NCBI GenBank assembly: GCA_020161655.1
Contig: JAIUPC010000004.1
Coordinates: forward strand, 124,001 to 188,000
Length of the DNA stretch: 64,000 nt
Direction of reading: 5' to 3'
DNA from: Pseudomonadota bacterium
GTDB lineage: Bacteria; Pseudomonadota; Alphaproteobacteria; Rhodobacterales; Rhodobacteraceae
The notes under the pieces are model-generated. The model was not told the DNA's origin. It searched no databases and saw only the letters and a list, made by a program, of their open reading frames with translations. The position numbers and the translations under genes were made by a program. Positions 8,041 to 16,550 of the stretch are shown piece by piece (position 1 is the stretch's first letter; each line of letters opens with the position of its first letter).

Positions 8041-9488
8041 TCCGGTGCCCCCGCCGCGACATAGGCGGTCTTGACCGTGGTGTAGAACTCAACTGCATAG
8101 CGGCCCTGTTCGCGCGAGCCGTACGAGGAGGCGCCGCGACCGCCGAAGGGAACGTGGTAGTCCGTGCCCGCCGTCGGAAGGTTCACCATCACGCAGCCTG
8201 CGCGTATGTTGGCGCGGAAATGGCTGGCGCGGGCGAGCGAGCGGGTCATGATCCCGGCGGTCAGCCCGAAGTCGCTGTCATTCGCGATGGCCAGCGCCTC
8301 GGCATAGCTGCCGGCCTTGATGACGCTGGTGATCGGCGCGAACATTTCCTCGCGGTTGATGCGCATGTCGTTGCCGGTGCCGGCAAAGACGGCAGGGGCC
8401 ATGAAGTAGCCCTCGGTCGCGCGCTCAAGCCGGTCGCCGCCGCAAAGAAGTTCGGCCCCTTCCGAGCGGCCGAGCGCCACGTAATCGAGGTTCTGCTGCA
8501 ACTGCCGGCCAGAGACGACCGGACCGATCTGCGTGCCTGCCTCCAGCGCATTGCCGACCTTCAGCGCCTTTGCCGCCGCCACGAGCTTTTCGACAAATGC
8601 GTCGTGGATCGCCGCATGCACGATCAGACGCGAGGCGGCGGTGCATTTCTGCCCGGTGCCACCGAACGCCGCACCGGCTGCATGGGTCACGGCGAGGTCC
8701 AGATCGGCGTCGTCCATGACGAGCATCGGGTTCTTCGACCCCATCTCCATCTGCAACTTGGTCATGTTGGCGATGGCGCTGGCGGCGATGCCGCGTCCGA
8801 CCGACACCGAACCGGTGAAGCTGATCGCGTCCACGCCGCGGCTTTCGACCAGCCGTTGCCCGACCTCGCGCCCCGGACCGGTGACGAGGTTGAATAACCC
8901 TGCGGGGATGTCCTGCCGCGAAATGATCTCGGTCAGGGCCACGGCGCTGGCTGGCGTCAGGTTCGCAGGCTTCCAGACCACCGCATTGCCAAAGGCCAGC
9001 GCCGGGGCGATCTTCCAGGCTGGCGTCGCTACCGGGAAGTTCCAGGGCGAGATGATCGCCACCACGCCCACAGGCTCGCGCCGCACGTCGATCTCGATGC
9101 CCGGCCGCACGCTTTCGGCCAGTTCGCCATGCAGCCGCAATGCCTCGGCGGCGTAATAGGTGAAGAACTGCCCGGCGCGATAGACCTCGCCCTTGCCTTC
9201 GGCCAGGGGCTTGCCTTCCTCGCGCGATACCAGCCGCCCGATCTCATCCGCGCGGGCCATCAACTCGGTCCCGATGGACATCAGCACGTCGTGGCGTTTC
9301 TGCACGCCGGCCTGCCACCAGAGCGGCTGCGCCCGCCGCGCCGCATCCAGCGCCTCGTCAAGCTGTGCGCCGCTGGCCTGACCATAGCTGCCGATCAGGT
9401 CGGAGAGATCGGAAGGGTTCCGGTTCTCGATGTCCGAGGCACCCTTATCCCATCGCCCTGCGACATGAATTCCTATGGCCTGTTTCAT
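8037..9488 (-). CDS. NAD(P)-dependent aldehyde dehydrogenase, ketoglutarate-semialdehyde dehydrogenase-like
   Basis: This is a full-length (483 residues) aldehyde dehydrogenase. Key residues are Asn150 (SPWNFP), the general base Glu248 (MEMGSKNP) and the nucleophile Cys282 (GTGQKCTAASR). The C-terminal block, TAGTDYHVPFGGRGASSYG followed by REQGRYAVEFYTTVKTAY, is typical of the subgroup that contains alpha-ketoglutarate semialdehyde dehydrogenases of hydroxyproline and pentose catabolism. It would oxidise a carbonyl intermediate of the pathway fed by the BCCT transporter. It is the first gene of the six-gene operon, has a GAGGAG ribosome site, and is divergent from a LysR gene 89 bp away. The exact aldehyde is not proven by sequence. 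Confidence 0.92.
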   Translation of the reverse strand: MKQAIGIHVAGRWDKGASDIENRNPSDLSDLIGSYGQASGAQLDEALDAARRAQPLWWQAGVQKRHDVLMSIGTELMARADEIGRLVSREEGKPLAEGKGEVYRAGQFFTYYAAEALRLHGELAESVRPGIEIDVRREPVGVVAIISPWNFPVATPAWKIAPALAFGNAVVWKPANLTPASAVALTEIISRQDIPAGLFNLVTGPGREVGQRLVESRGVDAISFTGSVSVGRGIAASAIANMTKLQMEMGSKNPMLVMDDADLDLAVTHAAGAAFGGTGQKCTAASRLIVHAAIHDAFVEKLVAAAKALKVGNALEAGTQIGPVVSGRQLQQNLDYVALGRSEGAELLCGGDRLERATEGYFMAPAVFAGTGNDMRINREEMFAPITSVIKAGSYAEALAIANDSDFGLTAGIMTRSLARASHFRANIRAGCVMVNLPTAGTDYHVPFGGRGASSYGSREQGRYAVEFYTTVKTAYVAAGAPE

Positions 9489-9532
9489 CGGATGCTCCTC
9501 GTGTTGCGGAGAAGCTAGACGCAGAAGTATAT

Positions 9533-9557
9533 TTCAGACAATATTGAAGTATTGAAG
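9533..9557. promoter_or_regulatory. Candidate LysR binding region in the divergent promoter
   Basis: The 89-bp gap between the divergent aldehyde dehydrogenase and LysR genes holds a TTCA-N8-TGAA dyad (9533-9548) overlapping two tandem copies of TATTGAAG (9542-9549 and 9550-9557). Short dyads plus direct repeats of this kind fit LysR recognition and activation sites. The region is much richer in A and T than its surroundings. Confidence 0.5.
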
Positions 9558-9577
9558 TTTGATTCAGTGGAATTGAA

Positions 9578-10456
9578 ATGGCGATCAAGCTCGAAATGTT
9601 GCGAGTGTTTCGCGTCGTGGCCGAGAAGGGGGCGCTCTTGCAGGCCGCCGACGTGCTTGGACGTACGCCTTCCGCCGTGTCGATGATGCTGGCGCAGCTA
9701 GAGGACAACATCGGTGCGCCGCTGTTCGAGGGCGACCGCAAGAACAAGTTGACCAAGCTCGGTGAGGTGATCCTCGAGGAGGCCATCCGCGCAACGGATG
9801 TCTTTGCGAGCAGCACCGAGGCGATCCGCCGCCTGACCACATCCATTGCCGGCACCGTCCGCATCGCCGCCGTCCCCTCGGTCACGGTCACGCTTCTACC
9901 GCGCGCCATCGCCGCCTTCCGCAAGATCCGGCCCGACGTGCGGCTGGAGATCAGCGATCTCGACAGCGCCTCGGTGCGCCGCAGGGTGCGGCTGGACGAG
10001 GCGGACATCGGCATCGTCACCGCGTCCCCCGACGACCCGCGCGAGGGCGTGGCGATCCTGCGCGACCTCCTGGGGATCGTCTATCAAGTTGGTGGCGCCA
10101 TTGCCGGGGCGCTGGCAGAGGGCGCCCCAAAAAGCTGGGATCTTCTACGGCTGGAGCCGCTGATCGCCAACCCGCTTTGCGATCTAGTCTCCCATCCGGC
10201 GCTGGCAGAGCGGATGGCACGAGGCAACCTGCATGCCCGCAACACCACGGCCCTGATGTCCTTTGTTCGCGAGGGGCTGGGGGCGACCGTCCTTCCTGAC
10301 AGCGCCCTGTCCCAGTCCTCGGAGGGCATTTCGTTCGTCGGACCCGCGGACCCCCAGACCGAGCGCGAACTGCGCATGATTGGCAACCCGGAAAGGCGCC
10401 TGAACCCCGCAGCCGAAGAACTCTGGCGACTGTTCGAGCGAATGCGGGAGGGATGA
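9578..10456 (+). CDS. LysR-family transcriptional regulator of the BCCT/dehydrogenase operon
   Basis: The protein has 292 residues with an N-terminal winged helix-turn-helix (LEMLRVFRVVAEKGALLQA, then RTPSAVSMMLAQLEDNIG, residues 5-50) and a LysR substrate-binding domain (TVRIAAVPSVTVTLLPRAIA onward). It is divergent from the six-gene operon with an 89-bp shared promoter region, the classical arrangement for a LysR activator of a catabolic operon. It ends 69 bp before the converging YcaO gene. Its effector is probably the transported substrate or a pathway intermediate. Confidence 0.93.
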   Translation: MAIKLEMLRVFRVVAEKGALLQAADVLGRTPSAVSMMLAQLEDNIGAPLFEGDRKNKLTKLGEVILEEAIRATDVFASSTEAIRRLTTSIAGTVRIAAVPSVTVTLLPRAIAAFRKIRPDVRLEISDLDSASVRRRVRLDEADIGIVTASPDDPREGVAILRDLLGIVYQVGGAIAGALAEGAPKSWDLLRLEPLIANPLCDLVSHPALAERMARGNLHARNTTALMSFVREGLGATVLPDSALSQSSEGISFVGPADPQTERELRMIGNPERRLNPAAEELWRLFERMREG

Positions 10457-10525
10457 TCCCAACCTGCCGGATGACGATCCGTTCGGCATGGGCGTACGGT
10501 GGCAGACGATGAGATGTGAAGGCGC

Positions 10526-11725
10526 CTAGATGGTCAGAAGGACCGGGTTCGGCTTGCGTGAAACGGCTCGCCCCATGTCGCGTGGATCGGGGGCAAGAAG
10601 GCGCGGGCGCCCGAGGCGGGGCTTCCAGTGGCAGAGATCGGGCGAGATGGCTCGAAACACCGGGACGTCGATAGCCGGGCGGGTGAAATCCAACCAGGCC
10701 AGCCTGCACCCTGCGGAGAAAAGCTTTTCAAGGCTTTCGTCGAGCAAGTCAGTCGCACTTTCCCCGGGCGGCGCGGCCTTGGCTTCGGACAGCGTTTCTG
10801 CAGCCAAGGTCCGCGGAAATTCCAGGTGACCGCCGGCGCTGACGTCAGCCAGCCGTCGGAGCTCCATCAGCATGAGCTCAGTCAGCGCCGATCTGATCGC
10901 CGACGGGTAGTCCTGGCGCGTCGCAAAGCCAACGCAGGGGTCTGTTCCGTCATCTGCGCAAGCCACGGCAGCAACAGTGGGAAGCGCGATGTCTGACGTG
11001 ATGTCTATGAGCTTGAAGCGCCGCCTCCGTCGAGAGAGGCAACGAAGGATCGCCTCCATGAACTCGTCGGCGGGCGGGGCAAGTTCACGCCGGGCCCGCT
11101 GCCCATACCACCAGCGTCCGGTGGCATCACGTTCCACAAGCTCGTAGAGCGCAGCCAGCTTGGCCTGTGCAGCGGTCTGGCCGGCGGCGCATCCGTTGGT
11201 GTCCGCGATGGCAGCGGCCTCTTCGTCGCCCCGTTCGCGGCGCCCGATCAGCGCAATGTCCGCCGGCACCAGTATGGTATCGCCGGAAAAGGCGCATGAA
11301 GCCCTGAGCCAAGCAATCTGGCGCGAGTCGTCGCCGGTGGGGGGGATCCAGTCCAGATCCTCCAGCCGGGCATTCCAGCTTTCCCGGTTCCGGGTCTGCT
11401 GTTCCGAGAACCCCAGAAGCTCAGGCGGCGCCCAACCCGCGCCTGCGACCTCACGGACGCTCGCCCAGACCAGTTGTTCATCACCCCAGGAACAGCAACT
11501 CGCGATCTCGATCATCTCGCCCGCGGCGCGGCGCAGGGCGCTTTCACGGTCAGGGCCGGCCCCATGCCCCAGGCGACCGTGGGCGAGCGTTGCGGCTTCG
11601 GGAAAGTCCGGCCATCTCGTGGTCGCGGCATTACCGGCGATCAGGGCCACCGCATGCACCGGCCAGTCCGTTGGCGACATTCGGATTTGCTCGAAAAACG
11701 AAACGACGTTATCAATAATCTGCAT
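10526..11725 (-). CDS. YcaO-domain protein (ATP-dependent amide backbone-activating family)
   Basis: YcaO enzymes use ATP to activate peptide amide bonds, for example in making azoline-containing peptides, thioamides or macroamidines, or in ribosomal protein S12 modification. This 399-residue protein shows the family pattern: ADTNGCAAGQTAAQAKLAAL, then YELVERDATGRWWYGQ with the ExxER ATP/Mg motif, and GFATRQDYPSAIRSALTELMLMEL (core DYPSAIRSALTELMLMEL). The PxPxP tail of azoline cyclodehydratases is absent. The start is uncertain: ATG at 11725 is used, with a GTG at 11788 or an ATG at 11680 as alternatives. No TfuA partner, dehydrogenase or obvious precursor peptide lies nearby. The gene is divergent from a cyclase/SARP fusion regulator with only 23 bp between the start codons. 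Confidence 0.85.
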   Translation of the reverse strand: MQIIDNVVSFFEQIRMSPTDWPVHAVALIAGNAATTRWPDFPEAATLAHGRLGHGAGPDRESALRRAAGEMIEIASCCSWGDEQLVWASVREVAGAGWAPPELLGFSEQQTRNRESWNARLEDLDWIPPTGDDSRQIAWLRASCAFSGDTILVPADIALIGRRERGDEEAAAIADTNGCAAGQTAAQAKLAALYELVERDATGRWWYGQRARRELAPPADEFMEAILRCLSRRRRRFKLIDITSDIALPTVAAVACADDGTDPCVGFATRQDYPSAIRSALTELMLMELRRLADVSAGGHLEFPRTLAAETLSEAKAAPPGESATDLLDESLEKLFSAGCRLAWLDFTRPAIDVPVFRAISPDLCHWKPRLGRPRLLAPDPRDMGRAVSRKPNPVLLTI

Positions 11726-11748
11726 CAGGTTTCGAGAGGGCTTGGAAA

Positions 11749-14298
11749 TTGCCGCCCGATGCCAATCTCGACAGATCCACCGATCCACAAAATGGCGTGG
11801 AGGCTTCCTCTGTTCCTATTGGGTTGCCCCGCGCCATCGTGTTCGCAGATATCGCCGGTTTCAGCGAGATGATGGGCCGTGACGAGTCGGCGACACTGGA
11901 GTTCATGTCGGCATGCAGCACCATGGTGCAGGAACTCGGAGCGCGCTTTGGCGGAGATCTCGTCCAGACCACCGGTGACGGATATCTCATCATCTTCAGG
12001 GCGACGCGTTCTGCGCTGGATTTCGGCATTGAACTTCATCGCGTGGTTTCCAAGCGTCAGGCAGCCGGACGAATTCAGGTCAGGTTCAGGGTAGGCATAC
12101 ATTTCGGCGATGTCCACGCGCTGAACAATTCGATCTACGGTCACGCCGTCAATATTGCGGCGCGCGTGCAGACGCAGGCCGAGCCGGGGACGTGCCTTCT
12201 TTCGCGGAGAGCCTACGAAGATGTGCTGGACGTGCCTGACTACCAGTTCCAATGGTTCGGAAATCCGCCGCTGAAGAATATTCATGAGGACATTTCCTTG
12301 TACCGCGTCCTTGAGGCGACAACTGGCGGCGAGGTGACTGCAGCGCCGGCGTTGGTGACGGTGATAGGCGGCCTGACGCTGCATTATGACGGCGCCGACG
12401 TCGGCTTTCATCCGTCGAGCAAGGTGTCCGGTCTGTTTGCCTACCTCATGCTCGGCGACGGCATTCGGCACCGGCGCGACAAGCTCGCAAGCTTGCTCTG
12501 GTCCGGAGGCGGAGCGCGCACCCGGCGCGGTCTGTCCTATTGCAGGCGGCGTCTTCTCCAGCTTTGCCCGGAGCGTCTGATCGCGACCTTCGACTTCGGC
12601 AAAGACCACATCGGGCTTGACGAACTCTACTTTGAGACCGACCTCGAGATCATCGCAAAGGAGTTGGAACGCGGACGGGTGCCGCCCATCTTGATTGCCG
12701 TGCCGGGATGGCCTGACGCAATCCTCGAAGGTTTTGAGCAGATGGGCCCGGTGTTTACCGGATGGCTGCGGGTCCTGCGCGAGTCCTGGCGCAAAAGGAT
12801 ACTCACTGCGCTTTCGCAACTGCTGGCACGGACGCCGGAAGATCAACCGCTCTGCGGCGATGCCGCACATGCCATACTCGCGATTGATCCGGGTAACGAA
12901 CCGGCATCGGCAAAGCTCATTCATCACCTTGCGGGACGGGGCGACAGAATTGCGGCGCTCAATGAGTTCACCCGGCTTGAGACTTATCTCCGCGAGCACC
13001 ACAGCCTTTCGCCCGGTGAGGCGGTGCAGGCCGCAGTGCGCCGCGCTCAGTCCCATGGCGCGGCATCGACTCTCCATGAGAGCCCGACGGCGCGGCTACC
13101 TGCGATACCTTCCTCCCGACTGTTGCGGATCTCTGTCGAGGCATTTGAGGGCGCCGAGCCGGAGGACGGCCATTTGGTCGACGGATTTCGCAGTGACCTC
13201 CTGGCAAATCTTGCGCGATTTCGCGAATGGTCCGTCACCGACGGCGCGCAAAGCCGGTCCAACGGGGGCGACGAGGACAGACGCGCGCAGTATTCTGTTT
13301 CGGGCCATTACATGCCGGCCCCCGGCGACCGGTGCCTGCGCATCAGTCTGCGCGACCGCGCAAGCGACAGTATCGTCTGGAGCGAGGACCTGACGGTGAA
13401 CCTCACCGACTGGGCGGCACTTCAAAGAAGCGTCATCGGCCGCATCGCCGCGCATCTTGAGACCTACATTTCGGCGGACCGGCTCAGGCGCATCATCGGG
13501 ACAGGTGCGCAGAATGCCGGTTCGCATGACGCATGGCTCAGGGCCGAGCAGATTTTCGCGCGCTGGACGCCGGCGTCGGCCGAGGAGGCCGAGGCGATCC
13601 TGATGCGGGTCATCGAAACGGATCAGGCCTTTGCCCCGGCCTATTCGACCCTTGCTGGCATTCAGAACGTGCGGCACGTGATCCGCCCCGGCCTCGCGCG
13701 GGACGCCGATGGCGAGCGCCGCGCGCATGAGTTCGCCGAGCGCGCGGTCGAGATCGACCCCCTGGACGCGCGCAACCAGCTCGCCCTGGCCTGGACTGCG
13801 GCCATGACGGATGCCTTCGACCGGGCGGCGATCCACCTCGATCTCGCTGCCGAACTCAATCCGAACTGCTCTTCGACGCTTGTCTCCTGCGCCATGGCCT
13901 ATGCCTTCACCGGTCAGCCGGCGAAGGCCGAAACGCTGGTCGCGCATGCGCAGCGCATTTCCCCCATGCTGGGCGACTATCAGTGGTGCTATGTCGCTTC
14001 GGTGCATTTCCTCGCCGGCCGCCTTGAGGAAGCCCTGCACGCAGCGCAGCGATCAGGCGACCGGATCATCGACAACCCCGGCTGGACCGCTGCCATACTG
14101 GCGCGTCTGGCCCGTAGCGACGAGGCCAGCACGGAGTTCCAGCGCCTGATCAGCGCAGTGACGCCGGCCTGGGCCGGAGCCGGGCCGCCGTCGGCGGAAG
14201 CGGTCTTCAACTGGTTCGTCAACGCCTACCCGCTGCGCCTTGAAACAGACCGGAAGCTGCTGCGCGACGCGCTCGCTGGCGCGATGCGCGCGGCATGA
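11749..14298 (+). CDS. Class III nucleotide cyclase fused to SARP-type winged helix/BTAD, TolB-like and TPR regions
   Basis: This 849-residue protein joins several signalling modules. Residues 28-190 form a class III adenylyl/guanylyl cyclase domain with the metal aspartates Asp34 (FADIAGFS) and Asp77 (TTGDGYLIIF) and the transition-state pair Asn135/Arg139 (VNIAAR). Residues about 205-290 resemble an OmpR/SARP winged helix (RDKLASLLWSGGGARTRRGL), followed by a BTAD-like helical part to about 440. Residues about 460-580 look like the TolB-like domain of CadC-type cyclases, and the remainder is tetratricopeptide-like. The lysine often found before TTGDG is glutamine here, which may alter nucleotide choice. 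The start is a TTG eight bases after AGAGGG; no upstream ATG fits. It is probably a cytosolic sensor-regulator acting on the divergent YcaO gene. Confidence 0.85.
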   Translation: MPPDANLDRSTDPQNGVEASSVPIGLPRAIVFADIAGFSEMMGRDESATLEFMSACSTMVQELGARFGGDLVQTTGDGYLIIFRATRSALDFGIELHRVVSKRQAAGRIQVRFRVGIHFGDVHALNNSIYGHAVNIAARVQTQAEPGTCLLSRRAYEDVLDVPDYQFQWFGNPPLKNIHEDISLYRVLEATTGGEVTAAPALVTVIGGLTLHYDGADVGFHPSSKVSGLFAYLMLGDGIRHRRDKLASLLWSGGGARTRRGLSYCRRRLLQLCPERLIATFDFGKDHIGLDELYFETDLEIIAKELERGRVPPILIAVPGWPDAILEGFEQMGPVFTGWLRVLRESWRKRILTALSQLLARTPEDQPLCGDAAHAILAIDPGNEPASAKLIHHLAGRGDRIAALNEFTRLETYLREHHSLSPGEAVQAAVRRAQSHGAASTLHESPTARLPAIPSSRLLRISVEAFEGAEPEDGHLVDGFRSDLLANLARFREWSVTDGAQSRSNGGDEDRRAQYSVSGHYMPAPGDRCLRISLRDRASDSIVWSEDLTVNLTDWAALQRSVIGRIAAHLETYISADRLRRIIGTGAQNAGSHDAWLRAEQIFARWTPASAEEAEAILMRVIETDQAFAPAYSTLAGIQNVRHVIRPGLARDADGERRAHEFAERAVEIDPLDARNQLALAWTAAMTDAFDRAAIHLDLAAELNPNCSSTLVSCAMAYAFTGQPAKAETLVAHAQRISPMLGDYQWCYVASVHFLAGRLEEALHAAQRSGDRIIDNPGWTAAILARLARSDEASTEFQRLISAVTPAWAGAGPPSAEAVFNWFVNAYPLRLETDRKLLRDALAGAMRAA

Positions 14299-14313
14299 CG
14301 GATCGGGCGCGGC

Positions 14314-14844
14314 CTATTTGCAGCGGCTGAGGAACTTGAAGGCGGCGAGGTAGTCTATGATTTTTGCAAGATCCCCTCCAGGGCTCCCTATCTCAAGAGC
14401 GTCTTCCGCAGTGTCCTTGAGATAGGTGAGGCCGGTATCGTCGTCATTCTCGGGAAAGACGACATGCATTTGATACTCGTCTTTCTCGGTACTGACGCCG
14501 CCATGCTTGACTTTGTTTTTATCATCGATCTCGGTCAGTATAAGAGTCCCTACCTTGTCACCTCTGTCATTGGTAAGGGGGCATTTGATTTCCTTATCCT
14601 TTTTGGATCCGGGAACGTCGATTCTGTAACCTCTGACTGCCGGGGGGATGAGGTTATTTGACTGAAATCGAAGATCGAGCATTGAGCCATGTTTGGCGTC
14701 ATACAGAGCCTGTCTTAGCCCCTCTGCTTTGTCGGCAACGCTCGGATCTGTATTGGAAATCAGCAAACTGCCCAATGCAGCCAAGCCATCGCGCCGGGCC
14801 TTGTCCTCATCGGGGTCACTTGTGTAGGCAACTATCGCTCCCAT
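14314..14844 (-). CDS. Hypothetical protein, 176 residues, in a lower-GC islet
   Basis: I do not recognise this protein. It is soluble, rich in Asp, Lys and Glu, and has no signal peptide or membrane segment. It may have an N-terminal helical part (residues 1-55) and a beta-rich middle (residues 70-140). It starts at an ATG after GGGAGAGAAAG and follows the heme peroxidase gene after 38 bp on the same strand, so the two probably form one operon. GC content and codon use differ visibly from the neighbours (many A/T-ending codons), which suggests recent acquisition of both genes. Its stop codon lies 15 bp from the stop of the converging cyclase gene. Confidence 0.75.
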   Translation of the reverse strand: MGAIVAYTSDPDEDKARRDGLAALGSLLISNTDPSVADKAEGLRQALYDAKHGSMLDLRFQSNNLIPPAVRGYRIDVPGSKKDKEIKCPLTNDRGDKVGTLILTEIDDKNKVKHGGVSTEKDEYQMHVVFPENDDDTGLTYLKDTAEDALEIGSPGGDLAKIIDYLAAFKFLSRCK

Positions 14845-14882
14845 TCTTTCTCTCCCTTCTGTGTTGCTTTATGAATTTTTGA

Positions 14883-16550
14883 TCACAACTCCGCCTTCGA
14901 AGCGGCAACCAGTTCACGCAGAGTCAGTTTCTCGGGGTTTGCCAAAGAAATGTCTTTGAGTACACGGAAGGAGTCTCCCGTCAGGATGTTTCCCTCGGCG
15001 GACTCGATAGCGCAGTGTATCGTCTCCATGACGATGCGGCTGCCGAGCGGACCCAGATGCCGGCCGCAGTTGCCGAGTTCTTCGGCTTCGCGCAGGATGT
15101 AGAACCACAGGGGCGTATTGTCGGTCAACTCTTTGAGACTGCCAGAGCGGACCCCGCCGGCGACGCCCGAAACCGTCTTAAGTGTGTCTTTCACCACAGA
15201 AATCGGCATCGAGCTGCCCAGTATGCCATTCAGCCAATTCCTCAGAGCTTCACCGCTCGGCAGCGCCAAGTCGCGTCCCCGCAACAGCGTCAATTCTGCG
15301 AGGTTCGGGAGCGGAGGGGACAAGCGCTCGCGCATGGCGCAGTCGATCCATTTTTTATCTAGGCCGGTGAGGTCTCCGTTGAGGTGGGACCGTATACTGA
15401 AGGCGAACTGATCGGGATTGGTGTCTGCGGCCAGAAAGCGATCCCAATCGACTTCCCAGTCCTCTCGCAGCGCATCCTTGTCGCCGCCGATATTGCCAAG
15501 ATAGCACATGCGTCGGACTAGCTTGGCCACAGTAGGCGATTGCTGTTTGTTCCAATCATAATTGCTCCGTACCATCAGATGTCCAAACCTGAAGCATGCG
15601 GCAGCAAATTCGACCGGAACCCGGAAGTCACTGACTACACCTTTCGGGAACAGCACCTTGCGGCCACCCTCCCGGACGTCTTTATAGACACACGGATCGA
15701 TGATGCGCGGCAGGTAGTCGTCCAGCACAACCGATTGGAAATGGCGCATCGTAAGGATCTGCTGTTCCTCGGGCGTGCTCCCCTTTGTCAGCTCGCAGAT
15801 CCGGTTGTGAAAGCGGATCAGCGCCACGGTGACCTGGGCAACTCCGAGGTTGGTGTCGTTCTTGGTAGCGGCGATGCACGGGAACCCTCCAACCGCCCGC
15901 CCAAGATCGGCATAATTTCCGGTCGGGGTCGGTCCGGCCCGCGTCTGCCCCAGATATAGGCCATTAAACTTCGTTGTTGTGGCCGATGGCTTCGCTTCTG
16001 GCGGCAAGCAATCGAAGAGACTGTCGAGATCGAGCGCGTGGGTTCGGAAATTACTGGGGGCTAAGGGATTCCTGCTTGGTTTCATCTCGCTGAGATCATG
16101 CGCGATGAATTGGCCAAAATAGGTGTAAGCGGCGGGAATATCAGAAGGCGGCGGCGCAGACTGCGGCGATTTCATGGCCAGGGCGAGGTCTTTCAAACTA
16201 TCTTCGCACGGCAAGTCTCCCTTCGCAGTTGCGACGGGAAACCAGAAATAGGGTCGGGCAGCCGGTCCGCCGTCAAAGCAGGTTTGCTCAGACGTTGCAT
16301 GCTCCCGACCGGTGTTCAGAACTGCGCGCGTGTTATCGCCAAAAACCACTTTGAAGGGGGTCTTCTTCCGCTGCCGCTCGGCGTTTTTGTAGTGGAGCGT
16401 GATTGCATTTCGCAGGACCCGTTCAGACCGATTGTAAGGCGCAAAGGAACGCGTGAAAGGAGATCCCGGCGCCAGCCGCTCCTCGGCAATCTGGTCTACA
16501 GTCAACTCTGCAATGAACGGAATTCCACCGCCGTGGAGATAGCGAGACAT
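14883..16550 (-). CDS. Animal-type heme peroxidase (peroxidase/cyclooxygenase superfamily)
   Basis: The 555-residue protein starts at the ATG at 16550, placed five bases after GGAGG; a longer frame upstream has no such site. The distal heme motif is YTYFGQFIAHDLSE with His151, and the proximal heme ligand is His324 in CFRFGHLMVRSNY, both hallmarks of the peroxidase-cyclooxygenase superfamily; LDDYLPRII (278-285) is also conserved. The acidic residue before the distal His, which in mammalian enzymes links heme covalently, is Ala150. The segment that usually reads DxRNDEN reads ATKNDTN, so the catalytic Arg appears to be Lys230. No signal peptide is visible. Lower GC than the surroundings and a tight link to a 176-residue unknown protein mark it as probably acquired. 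The substrate is unknown. Confidence 0.88.
   Translation of the reverse strand: MSRYLHGGGIPFIAELTVDQIAEERLAPGSPFTRSFAPYNRSERVLRNAITLHYKNAERQRKKTPFKVVFGDNTRAVLNTGREHATSEQTCFDGGPAARPYFWFPVATAKGDLPCEDSLKDLALAMKSPQSAPPPSDIPAAYTYFGQFIAHDLSEMKPSRNPLAPSNFRTHALDLDSLFDCLPPEAKPSATTTKFNGLYLGQTRAGPTPTGNYADLGRAVGGFPCIAATKNDTNLGVAQVTVALIRFHNRICELTKGSTPEEQQILTMRHFQSVVLDDYLPRIIDPCVYKDVREGGRKVLFPKGVVSDFRVPVEFAAACFRFGHLMVRSNYDWNKQQSPTVAKLVRRMCYLGNIGGDKDALREDWEVDWDRFLAADTNPDQFAFSIRSHLNGDLTGLDKKWIDCAMRERLSPPLPNLAELTLLRGRDLALPSGEALRNWLNGILGSSMPISVVKDTLKTVSGVAGGVRSGSLKELTDNTPLWFYILREAEELGNCGRHLGPLGSRIVMETIHCAIESAEGNILTGDSFRVLKDISLANPEKLTLRELVAASKAEL

Noticed and set aside
10457-14313. A precursor peptide for the YcaO protein
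   Set aside because: I looked for a short frame with a Cys/Ser/Thr-rich core near the YcaO gene and found none; the gaps are too small and the 176-residue neighbour is not core-like.
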